From: Acidiphilium sp. CAG:727
Lineage (GTDB): Bacteria > Bacillota > Clostridia > Christensenellales > Borkfalkiaceae
NCBI GenBank assembly: GCA_000437515.1
Contig: FR898493.1
Location: 1 to 11,029, forward strand
Direction of reading: 5' to 3'
Length of the DNA stretch: 11,029 nucleotides
The notes beneath the pieces are model-generated. The model worked only from the letters and a program-made list of their open reading frames with translations. It was not told the DNA's origin and did not search any database. This document shows, piece by piece, positions 1-6,029 of this stretch; the stretch's first letter is position 1; every line of letters starts with the position of its first letter. The position numbers and the translations under genes were made by a program.

Positions 1-771
1 GGGCGCAGTAGCCGTTCCGTATCCCGCAACTTTCCGACTGCTTAAAATTTCGCCGTTTTCCGCGACGAAACGCACGCTGCACGTCCATTTTTTTTGTATA
101 TAAACGAACTCATCCGATTTTTTTTCGCCCGTTGCCGCATTTGTAACGAGCGTTTTCATTCTGCCGTCCTTAATGGTGTTAAACTCCGAAAACGCGTTCC
201 TGACGTATTCGTATTTCCCGCTGTTGCTGGTTATAACGAGATTGTCTATCACGGCCGTCGCGGACTTCTCGTCTTTCGTATAGCACGCAAGCCCGACGGT
301 GTTCGACGACGTAAAAGAGTTTGTTACCGTTAAAACGTTCAGAAAAGAGTTTTCACTTTCGCAAATACCCTTTTTATCGACCGACCACGCTTCGTTTTTA
401 GCGTCGAACTTAATTCGGTAAGTATATCCGGCATCGAAAACGTCGGTTTCGACGTCCAAGGTTTTGCTTGAAACGACTCCGTCTCCGAAAAGCATATAAT
501 CTGTCATTTCGGAAAGTTTGCCGAGTTTTTTCGAATCACCCGCCACTACTCCGAAATATCCGCCCGCGCTTCTCCACTGTAAATCGAACGTAACAGTCGC
601 GTTTCCGTCGCCGACCTGAGTGTAATATTCGGTAAGACATTCTTCGCCCGTAGCGACGATATAAGCGTTAAAATCGTCCTCTTCCGCGCTTGCCGCGCTT
701 GCCGTCGTTCCGCCGAACGCGGAAACAATCAACGCAGACGCAAACGCCGCTAAAATAAGTATCTTTTTCAT
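1..771 (-). CDS. Secreted protein with signal peptide, 3' end cut by window edge
   Basis: This reading frame is open for 257 codons from an ATG at 771 to the window edge, with no stop, so the C-terminus is missing. An AAGGAA ribosome site lies about 5 bases upstream of the ATG. Residues 1-26 form a signal peptide: KK, a hydrophobic core, then ASA as a likely cleavage site. Residues about 40-185 look like a beta-sandwich, with alternating hydrophobic strands ending in AVIDNLVITSNSG, a pattern typical of concanavalin/LamG-like folds. The visible end (about residues 232-257) reads CSVRFVAENGEILSSRKVAG and then YGTATAP. This resembles the extracellular repeats of the InlB B-repeat (Listeria-Bacteroides) type. 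It is therefore probably an exported surface or adhesive protein. No catalytic residues are recognised. The domain assignments are inference from pattern, while the frame and signal peptide are seen directly. Confidence 0.8.
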   Translation of the reverse strand, partial: MKKILILAAFASALIVSAFGGTTASAASAEEDDFNAYIVATGEECLTEYYTQVGDGNATVTFDLQWRSAGGYFGVVAGDSKKLGKLSEMTDYMLFGDGVVSSKTLDVETDVFDAGYTYRIKFDAKNEAWSVDKKGICESENSFLNVLTVTNSFTSSNTVGLACYTKDEKSATAVIDNLVITSNSGKYEYVRNAFSEFNTIKDGRMKTLVTNAATGEKKSDEFVYIQKKWTCSVRFVAENGEILSSRKVAGYGTATAP

Positions 772-797
772 ATCGTTTCCTTAAAATGCTTTTGTCG

Positions 798-831
798 ATA
801 AACAGGCTTATCGCAAAATAAGCCTGTTTAT
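798..831 (-). terminator. Perfect 13-bp stem between the two secreted-protein genes
   Basis: Arms 798-810 and 819-831 are perfect inverted repeats of 13 bp around an 8-base loop (TCGCAAAA). The stem begins 11 bases after the lipoprotein stop codon. The minus-strand tract after it is weak (the arm itself ends in TGTTTAT, followed by CGACAAAAG). It may therefore be a leaky terminator, an attenuator, or an mRNA-stabilising hairpin between cotranscribed genes. Confidence 0.5.
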
Positions 832-842
832 TTCTATTCGGA

Positions 843-2852
843 TTATCTCGAGAATACTATATCCGCGATGTATCCGCGGGTAACGGTATTTTTGTTGTTG
901 TCGGCAGCCACGCAATATACATACTGATCTTTCGTAAAATCAATTTTCTCGTCGGTCAGACTAATAGCGTGTTCGTAATTTCCCGCAGCGTTTTTGACGC
1001 AGTAACTGCTGATCGCTCCGCTTACGTAGTCCAAAATATATCCGCCGCCCACTTTACAAGGGTACAATCTCGACGTGGTATTGACAAAGTTACCCGTATC
1101 CGTATTTTTGTCGCCCTCAAGGTTATTCGCGTAGACGATAGTCATCTTCGTATACCCCTCGGCAATCTTTTTCCGTATAACCTCCCCCGAAATAAAACAC
1201 CAGAATTCACCCGAACCGTTTACCGGACTCATTACCCATCCTTTACCTTCGATATATCGTACGGCCCCGTTATCGCTTGCGCTGCCAAGCATCCAGCCGG
1301 ACTTATCCTCTTTCACCTCGGGTTCGCCTTTTTCGAATACTATGTCGGCAATGTAACCGCGAGTAACTTTTTTGCCGTCTGCATCCTTATTGTAACATAA
1401 AACGTCTATATCTCTCGTGAAGTCGTAGTTTGCGTCGGCGAGATTTACGTAATGTTCATAATATTTCACGCCGTCTTTTTCAACTTCGGTACAATAATCG
1501 GCGATAGTTCCGCTCACATAGTTGTAATCGCAATTTCCGGTTCCCTTCAATATGGGGCAGATCATCGATGCGGTATTCGTGAATTTACCGACGTTCGGGT
1601 TATCCTCACCGTCAAATCCATTCGCGTAGACGATAGTCATCTTCGTATAGCCTTCGGCAATTTTCTTCTGAATAATTTCGCTCGGAATTATGCTCCAGAA
1701 CTGTCCCTGAGACCCGCCGTTCGTCGCGTCTTTCATTACCCAGCCTTTATCTTCGATATAATCGACGGCGCCCCAATAAGTGCCGTTGCCGACAACCCAG
1801 CCCGATCTGTCTTCATAGCCGAACTCGGTCACCATAATTTCCAAAGGATATTCGTTGGTGCGTTCGGTGTAAATATAAATATCTCTGCCCGCATATATAT
1901 TCAAATCGAGCTTGAAATCGATTTTCTTGCCTGCGTTGTAGAAATCAGCCCAATCGTAAAACGCTATCGCCGTTTCCTTGCTCCAAAGGTTAGCAGTATC
2001 GTCCGCGGCAACTTTTATCGGTTTATTTTTGCTGTCCTTATCGGCAATTCCGGGAGCAGGATTCTTTGCAATAACAGAAAGAGAACTATAACCCAACTTT
2101 TTCAATTCGGTAAGAACATATCCGGGGATTATCGCATAAACATTTCCGCTTTCGGTGGAAGATATAATATATCTGCCGGTTTCCGATTTGGCGGCAACGG
2201 TAGCGGTAGCCGTTTGCGGCGTAATGAAACACTCTTTTACGTTCTTGTTGCAGTTCGTGCAAACACCGTCGCCATCGAACGAATGTTCGGCAACGATTTT
2301 TTCGGTTTCCTTTTCATTGCATTCGTCGCAAACTCTTTCTCTTAACCCCTCTTCGCTGCAGGTCGCCTCTTTGAGAATTTTCCATTCACCGAAGTTATGC
2401 GCCGTAGTAGCAGTTTCTACGTGTTCGCAGTCGTCCGCTATACAATGTCTGTCGTGACAAGTAAATTCGTCGGCGTATCTATGCCCCGCTGCAGGAATAT
2501 CGCTTTCGTCGATTGCTCCGCAACCGCACTCGCGCGTTTTGACGCCTTTAAGTTCGCAGGCGGGTTCGCGAACGACCACCCATTCGCCGTATTGATGCTC
2601 GGTAGTCGCAACACTCTTGTCCCCGCAAACCGTACATACCCTGTCATGGCAGGTAAATTCATCCGCGTAAACGTGTTCCGTCGTCGCTTTTTTCACGTAA
2701 TTACACCCTTCCACGATGCAATGTCTGTCGTGACAGGTAAACTCGTCGGCGAATTTATGCGTGTGCCCGGCATCGGAAGCGTTACACCCCGAAATAATGC
2801 TCGCCGCGCATAAAACGACGATAGCCGTCAACAATACAAAAATTTTTTTCAT
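843..2852 (-). CDS. Lipoprotein with Cys/His-rich repeats and tandem C-terminal domains
   Basis: The frame opens further upstream (to 2999), but the ATG at 2852 is chosen because GAGGAG sits 5 bases before it and the promoter lies inside the longer frame. This gives 669 residues. Residues 1-23 are a lipoprotein signal: KK, a hydrophobic core, then ISGC with Cys23 as the lipidation site. Residues about 32-204 are rich in Cys and His. They include three copies of (F/Y)ADEFTCHDR at 34-43, 62-71 and 126-135, and two GEW-type repeats at 88-112 and 154-178 ending in paired cysteines. The spacing suggests metal binding, but this is inference. Residues 225-345 may be a divergent first copy of the tandem C-terminal domain. 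Residues 350-506 and 518-669 are clear copies, each starting SGW and ending VTRGYIADIVF. No enzyme motif is recognised. It is likely a surface-anchored binding or adhesion protein. Confidence 0.8.
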   Translation of the reverse strand: MKKIFVLLTAIVVLCAASIISGCNASDAGHTHKFADEFTCHDRHCIVEGCNYVKKATTEHVYADEFTCHDRVCTVCGDKSVATTEHQYGEWVVVREPACELKGVKTRECGCGAIDESDIPAAGHRYADEFTCHDRHCIADDCEHVETATTAHNFGEWKILKEATCSEEGLRERVCDECNEKETEKIVAEHSFDGDGVCTNCNKNVKECFITPQTATATVAAKSETGRYIISSTESGNVYAIIPGYVLTELKKLGYSSLSVIAKNPAPGIADKDSKNKPIKVAADDTANLWSKETAIAFYDWADFYNAGKKIDFKLDLNIYAGRDIYIYTERTNEYPLEIMVTEFGYEDRSGWVVGNGTYWGAVDYIEDKGWVMKDATNGGSQGQFWSIIPSEIIQKKIAEGYTKMTIVYANGFDGEDNPNVGKFTNTASMICPILKGTGNCDYNYVSGTIADYCTEVEKDGVKYYEHYVNLADANYDFTRDIDVLCYNKDADGKKVTRGYIADIVFEKGEPEVKEDKSGWMLGSASDNGAVRYIEGKGWVMSPVNGSGEFWCFISGEVIRKKIAEGYTKMTIVYANNLEGDKNTDTGNFVNTTSRLYPCKVGGGYILDYVSGAISSYCVKNAAGNYEHAISLTDEKIDFTKDQYVYCVAADNNKNTVTRGYIADIVFSR
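846..1805 (-). repeat. Tandem duplication of a ~155-residue domain
   Basis: The two copies span 1335-1805 and 846-1301, 495 bases apart when measured between matching codons. Both contain a SGW start, a GAV-YIE-KGWVM segment, the block (K)KIAEGYTKMTIVYAN, and a VTRGYIADIVF end. Thirty bases are identical at 1125-1154 and 1620-1649 (codons for YTKMTIVYAN). The conservation is at both DNA and protein level, consistent with an internal duplication. Confidence 0.8.
2448..2753 (-). repeat. Three ADEFTCHDR repeats in the lipoprotein
   Basis: The 10-residue unit (F/Y)ADEFTCHDR is encoded at 2724-2753, 2640-2669 and 2448-2477. Each is followed within a few residues by a further Cys and by a TT(E/A)H segment about 15 residues later. 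The copies have diverged at synonymous sites, so they are not a very recent expansion. This layout is seen in many Firmicutes surface proteins as GH...GEW...C..CG arrays. Confidence 0.8.
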
Positions 2853-2870
2853 TTTCTCCTCCTCAAGTCC

Positions 2871-2884
2871 TATTGTTAACAATA
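2871..2884. promoter_or_regulatory. Perfect 14-bp palindrome in the lipoprotein leader (possible operator)
   Basis: TATTGTTAACAATA is a perfect palindrome. It lies between the predicted start of the lipoprotein transcript (near 2904) and its ribosome site. A dimeric repressor bound here would block elongation or initiation. The neighbouring AraC-type protein is a candidate regulator, but AraC proteins usually bind direct repeats, so another repressor is as likely. Confidence 0.45.
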
Positions 2885-2910
2885 CGACTTTTTGTTGTTC
2901 TTCTTTTTTC

Positions 2911-2939
2911 ATTTTAGCATTTACTTTTTCCGGTGTCAA
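2911..2939 (-). promoter_or_regulatory. Sigma-A-type promoter of the lipoprotein gene
   Basis: On the minus strand TTGACA (2934-2939) and TAAAAT (2911-2916) are separated by 17 bases. This fits the consensus closely. It places the transcript start near 2904, about 50 bases before the ATG at 2852, and argues against any start codon upstream of that. Confidence 0.75.
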
Positions 2940-2980
2940 TATATAATTTTTGTAAAAAAGTGTTCTCTGTTTGTTTTTCA

Positions 2981-3009
2981 TTGACTTTTTCACGAACACA
3001 ATATATACT
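2981..3009 (+). promoter_or_regulatory. Sigma-A-type promoter of the AraC-type regulator
   Basis: TTGACT (2981-2986) and TATACT (3004-3009) have a 17-base spacer. Transcription should start near 3016, exactly at the ribosome site AAGGAG (3016-3021), giving a leader of only about 11 bases. The promoter is back to back with the lipoprotein promoter, 41 bases apart. Confidence 0.75.
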
Positions 3010-3026
3010 GATAAAAAGGAGTTAAA

Positions 3027-3836
3027 ATGGAAATTTTAGATATTTACGACTTGCCGTTTAGTACAAAGTTGACTTCGTCAGACGATCAGCACGTTCATTC
3101 GCATAAGTTTTACGAATGTTTTTACGTTAACGAAGGTAATATTTATCACGAAGCCGAAGGAAAATCGATTTTGTTGAAAACCGGAGACGCCGTTATTATT
3201 GCGCCGTATCACGCTCATAATTTCAAAAGAATCCCGGGGCAAAGTTGTATTCACAGGGACAATATGATCTCCGCCGATATTTTCGAAAAGTGCTGTAACT
3301 TAATCGATCCGGGAATAATAGATAAATTAAGTCGGGAGCATTTTATTAAATACGAGTTTACGCAAAGCGATATGGAAAATTTCGAAAAAAGCGTTTCTTC
3401 GTATATAATGTCGCAAAATACCGAACAAATGAAAAAATATAATTATTGTTTGGTAATTTCGTTATTGAGCCGTCTGATTATTTCCAACAAGGATACCGAT
3501 TATACCGGTAACGAATTCGCGTCGAAGTGCAACATAATTCTTACGGCGTGTTTTGCGCATCCGAACGCCGTAAACATATTTTACGAGCAACTCGGATATA
3601 ATAAATCTTACGCCAGTAAAAAATTCAAAGAAAATTTCGGTATTACCATTACCGAAAAAATCAACGAATTAAAAATCAATTATTCCGCATACCTTCTTTG
3701 GGCTACCGATTACACCATTCCGGAAATATGCGAAAAAATCGGGATTGAAAGCGTGTCTTATTTTCATAAATTATTCAAAAAGTATTACGGAACGACACCG
3801 CATAAAAAGAATATAAAGCAAAATATCGACTCATAA
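3027..3836 (+). CDS. AraC-family transcriptional regulator with N-terminal cupin
   Basis: This 269-residue DNA-binding regulator starts at an ATG with AAGGAG 5 bases upstream. Residues about 15-75 form a cupin-like sensor: HVHSHKFYE near 22-30, then GD-(A)VIIAP and YHAHNF at 61-66. Family knowledge says such a pocket often binds a sugar or other small ligand. Residues about 180-262 form the two helix-turn-helix AraC domain, including YNKSYASKKFKENFG (191-205) and the signature IPEICEKIGIESVSYFHKLF (231-250) followed by the YYGTTPHK tail. The length is normal for the cupin-AraC group. It is divergent from the lipoprotein gene with a shared 174-base intergenic region, so control of that gene or of itself is likely. 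The ligand cannot be told from sequence. Confidence 0.9.
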   Translation: MEILDIYDLPFSTKLTSSDDQHVHSHKFYECFYVNEGNIYHEAEGKSILLKTGDAVIIAPYHAHNFKRIPGQSCIHRDNMISADIFEKCCNLIDPGIIDKLSREHFIKYEFTQSDMENFEKSVSSYIMSQNTEQMKKYNYCLVISLLSRLIISNKDTDYTGNEFASKCNIILTACFAHPNAVNIFYEQLGYNKSYASKKFKENFGITITEKINELKINYSAYLLWATDYTIPEICEKIGIESVSYFHKLFKKYYGTTPHKKNIKQNIDS

Positions 3837-3955
3837 AATTTTTGCGAACCTCCCGTCGGTTTTTCAGTTTTCGTTTTATAAAACGTCAAACGCAGACGAA
3901 AGGCGAAAAATTTCGTCGTTCGACGAAGAATGAGGACGGCAAAACGGTATAGAAA

Positions 3956-3980
3956 AACCGAGCGTTTTGAACGCTCGGTT
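3956..3980 (-). terminator. 11-bp GC-rich hairpin with minus-strand U tract
   Basis: Arms 3956-3966 and 3970-3980 are perfect, with a 3-base loop. On the minus strand the stem is followed by TTTCTAT, and its last two pairs add two more T. It reads as an intrinsic terminator for minus-strand transcription, a back-up about 60 bases beyond the first hairpin after tRNA-Leu. Confidence 0.6.
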
Positions 3981-4039
3981 AAAGGTTGTAATGTTTTTAT
4001 AGTTTGATTTTAAGTCCGAAATAATCTCTTGTAAAAAAC

Positions 4040-4074
4040 AAAACGAACTTTGAATTTTCATCAAGGTTCGTTTT
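4040..4074. terminator. Bidirectional terminator between araC-type gene and tRNA-Leu
   Basis: Arms 4040-4051 and 4063-4074 pair over 12 positions with one G-U and an 11-base loop. T-rich tracts flank both sides: TTTTATTCTT on plus and TTTTGTTTTTT on minus. It lies 10 bases beyond the CCA of tRNA-Leu and can also end the convergent regulator transcript. Its arms resemble the hairpin at 10238-10280. Confidence 0.7.
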
Positions 4075-4083
4075 ATTCTTGTT

Positions 4084-4167
4084 TGGTGCGGATAGCAGGG
4101 ATCGAACCTGTACGGAAAATCCAAAGGATCCTAAATCCTTCGCGTCTGCCAGTTCCGCCATATCCGC
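4084..4167 (-). tRNA. tRNA-Leu (anticodon UAG), CCA encoded
   Basis: The minus strand begins GCGGATATGGCGGAACTGGC, the typical leucine tRNA 5' half. The acceptor stem GCGGATA/TATCCGC is perfect, followed by A73 and an encoded CCA. The anticodon stem AAGGA/TCCTT encloses TTTAGGA, giving anticodon TAG. A variable arm (GGA-TTT-TCC) marks it as class II. T-stem pair 49-65 is A-C, a mismatch. It sits 33 bases after fucU with no strong promoter of its own visible, so it may be cotranscribed or use a weak promoter inside the end of fucU. Confidence 0.95.
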
Positions 4168-4169
4168 AT

Positions 4170-4197
4170 AAAAGCGTACGAAAAGTCATACGCTTTT
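4170..4197 (-). terminator. 9-bp hairpin between fucU and tRNA-Leu
   Basis: Arms 4170-4178 and 4189-4197 are perfect 9-bp repeats (AAAAGCGTA/TACGCTTTT) with a 10-base loop. On the minus strand the stem ends in TTTT but runs straight into the tRNA. It could be a partial terminator of fucU or a processing stem at the tRNA 5' side. Confidence 0.4.
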
Positions 4198-4200
4198 TGT

Positions 4201-4623
4201 TTATTTTATTACGCCTTTTTTAAGAATTATATTAGCGTATATCGCTTGTTCGCCGGTTGCGATAACGGCGTAGGCTTTTTTCGCCCGTTCATAAAACGCA
4301 TAACGCTCTATTTCCGCTTTTCTGACGTTTTTATCGCGTTTATTCGCCACTTTGTCGTACTTTGCCCAAATTTCGGGGGTCGGATCTCCGTTGGTGGTTT
4401 GCATCAACATAAAATTTTCGTCCGAATACGTGTCAAGCGGAATAAGAGAAAGGACGGCGTCGAGAATTTCGACCCCTCCCAATCCGTCGGCGCGAACCAC
4501 TCTCTGACCGCAAGTTTCGCTGGGGAAATTACCGTCTGCAATAACTATCTCGTCGCCATGACCCATTTCGCAAAGAACTTTAATAAGTTCTGGACTTACT
4601 AACTTCGGAACGCCTTTTAACAT
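4201..4623 (-). CDS. fucU: L-fucose mutarotase (RbsD/FucU family)
   Basis: The enzyme interconverts alpha and beta anomers of L-fucose, and possibly related sugars, in the cytoplasm, supplying the form used by fucose isomerase. The 140-residue length matches E. coli FucU. The start MLKG(V)PKLVSPELIKVLCEMG aligns with the family. His22 in GHGDE is the expected catalytic histidine, and Asp30 follows. QRVVRADGLGG (40-50) and the C-terminal block YAFYERAKKAYAVIATGEQA, YANIILKKGV are hallmarks that separate FucU from ribose-type RbsD. An AGG ribosome site lies 8 bases before the ATG. It has its own promoter and no fucose pathway gene beside it in this window. Confidence 0.92.
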   Translation of the reverse strand: MLKGVPKLVSPELIKVLCEMGHGDEIVIADGNFPSETCGQRVVRADGLGGVEILDAVLSLIPLDTYSDENFMLMQTTNGDPTPEIWAKYDKVANKRDKNVRKAEIERYAFYERAKKAYAVIATGEQAIYANIILKKGVIK

Positions 4624-4648
4624 TCTTTCTACCTCGCCTTTTTTCTAA

Positions 4649-4677
4649 ATTATACACTTCAGGCGAAAAAAACGCAA
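4649..4677 (-). promoter_or_regulatory. Promoter of fucU
   Basis: On the minus strand TTGCGT (4672-4677) and a perfect TATAAT (4649-4654) are 17 bases apart. The predicted start near 4642 gives a leader of about 19 bases. The -35 box is weak beyond TTG, but the same hexamer recurs at the promoter in front of the 6S RNA. Confidence 0.65.
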
Positions 4678-4702
4678 GAAAAAACTCTATGATTCGTAAT
4701 TT

Positions 4703-5908
4703 TTATTCGCTATTCTTTACTTGTCGAATCGTCTCTTCCGCAATTTTTCTTTCTTTCGACGGAATTGCTATTATATATCCGCCGACGACTTGAAAAACGG
4801 CGTAAATTTTAACTTTGAATTTTATCGATTCTATAAATCGCGACGTCGAATCGCTTAACGAAACGTAAAATACGGTAACCGACGAATCAGTTTCAATGCG
4901 TAATCCGTTTCGCTTTAACTCATTCGATAAATCGATTTGTCCGTCGTAAACGGCGATGACTTCGTTCGTTTTACATAGAATTCCGATCCGTCCGTGTTCG
5001 GGAAGCAAATTTTTAACGTTTATTTCGCCTGAAATTTTAATATAAGCGCAGTCGTCTTTCGCTGCTGCCGCAAAGTATTTTTCTTTCGGATTTTTGCATA
5101 TAAACGTGCCGCGTTTTCGAGGATGAAACGTATTTTTTATAACGGTATTCGTTTCGGATAGCGAGAGAATCCGAACTGCTTCCGGATGAATTACGTTCGC
5201 CCCGAATTTTGCCATATTTTCTAAGTCCGTGTAAGAAATTTCGGGTATCGGCGACTTTTGGGCTATGATTTTAGGGTCGTATGCGTAAACCCCTTCTACG
5301 TCGGTAAAATCAACGAACAAATCAGCATTTATTGCTTTTGCCGCTATCGCCCCGCTGACGTCCCCTCCTCCTCTGGAAAAAGTTTTAATCTTACCCGAGT
5401 CGTCTAAGCCGTAAAATCCGCCCGTAACGAATTTACCGAGTGATCTATATTTTTCTCTGATCTTGAAACATGTATATTCTTCGTTTATTGCGCCGTTGCC
5501 GCAGAACTTAAAAATATCTTGCGCGTCCACGAACGCAACTCCGATAAATTCAGAAAACATCAAAGAATACAAATACTCTCCGCGCGATATAATAAAATCG
5601 GGGTCATTTGCACCGACCTCGATTTTCATTAGTTCGTTTTCTAAATTCAAATTTAATTGCAAGTCTTCTTTTAATCGCTTTATTCTTTCAAAAGCGGCGT
5701 TAAACGACTTTTTAACGCTTTCTCCGCTTTGAATTTTTGTGTAAGCGGTAAGAAGCATATCGGTGATTTTTGGATAAGCGACGGTCTTACCGCCTGCAGA
5801 AACGACTATAATTTTAACGTCTTCTTCTATACGTATCGCGTCGGCGACTTTTCGAAAGGCGTTTGCATCCGCCATCGAAGTACCGCCGAATTTTACCGCT
5901 TTAATCAA
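4703..5908 (-). CDS. lysC: Aspartate kinase (aspartokinase)
   Basis: The enzyme phosphorylates L-aspartate with ATP to give 4-phospho-L-aspartate, the entry step to lysine, threonine, methionine and diaminopimelate. The N-terminal kinase domain shows KFGGTS (6-11), VVSAGGK (35-41), ISRGEYLYS (107-115), FSRGGGDVSGA (177-187) in the nucleotide region, TDVEGVYAYDP (202-212) and GANVIHPEAV (236-245). Residues about 285-401 form a rather divergent regulatory part, expected to be two ACT domains that sense end product. The length is 401 residues, short beside many family members of about 440. The start is TTG, overlapping the stop of the upstream microprotein as TTGA. That overlap and the exact placement before KFGGTS support the start. 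No riboswitch is visible before it, as it lies inside an operon. The gene symbol is by family, and the isozyme type is uncertain. Confidence 0.9.
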   Translation of the reverse strand: MIKAVKFGGTSMADANAFRKVADAIRIEEDVKIIVVSAGGKTVAYPKITDMLLTAYTKIQSGESVKKSFNAAFERIKRLKEDLQLNLNLENELMKIEVGANDPDFIISRGEYLYSLMFSEFIGVAFVDAQDIFKFCGNGAINEEYTCFKIREKYRSLGKFVTGGFYGLDDSGKIKTFSRGGGDVSGAIAAKAINADLFVDFTDVEGVYAYDPKIIAQKSPIPEISYTDLENMAKFGANVIHPEAVRILSLSETNTVIKNTFHPRKRGTFICKNPKEKYFAAAAKDDCAYIKISGEINVKNLLPEHGRIGILCKTNEVIAVYDGQIDLSNELKRNGLRIETDSSVTVFYVSLSDSTSRFIESIKFKVKIYAVFQVVGGYIIAIPSKERKIAEETIRQVKNSE

Positions 5909-6015
5909 GCCTTGATTACCACGAATACGAATATTGCCAAAGCAAGAGCGATAACCGCGCTTATTACGGTTCTTACAACTTTTGCGCCCGTAGTTTCTTT
6001 TCTTTCGGATTTCAT
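5905..6015 (-). CDS. 36-residue single-pass membrane microprotein
   Basis: An ATG at 6015 is preceded by AAGGAGA with a 10-base gap, a strong ribosome site that lies over the end of the diadenylate cyclase stop region (14 bases between genes). The product starts MKSERKETTGAKVV, a basic, hydrophilic N-terminus. A hydrophobic stretch follows at about residues 13-34 (AVIALALAIFVFVVI), and the protein ends KA. It is predicted to be a membrane segment with a short cytoplasmic head. Its TGA stop overlaps the TTG start of aspartate kinase (TTGA), so ribosomes may pass directly to the kinase. No family is recognised. It could be a true small membrane protein, perhaps touching CdaA, or a leader peptide whose translation sets kinase expression. 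Confidence 0.75.
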   Translation of the reverse strand: MKSERKETTGAKVVRTVISAVIALALAIFVFVVIKA

Positions 6016-6029
6016 AGTTTTAGTTCTCC

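Noticed and set aside
94..728. Small frames on both strands at the left end
   Set aside because: They overlap the open signal-peptide gene that has a ribosome site and a coherent product.
969..2813. Long plus-strand frames opposite the lipoprotein gene
   Set aside because: They lack ribosome sites and recognisable domains and mirror the coding pattern of the real gene on the other strand.
2853..2999. N-terminal extension of the lipoprotein by 49 residues
   Set aside because: It would cover the promoter (2911-2939) and the ribosome site, and it would bury the lipoprotein signal inside the protein.
3876..4124. 82-residue frame across the spacer and tRNA-Leu
   Set aside because: It runs through terminator hairpins and into the tRNA.
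5902..5918. Inverted repeat TAATCAAG-C-CTTGATTA at the kinase start as an operator
   Set aside because: It lies wholly inside overlapping coding sequence and is short; more likely chance, though it could affect coupling.
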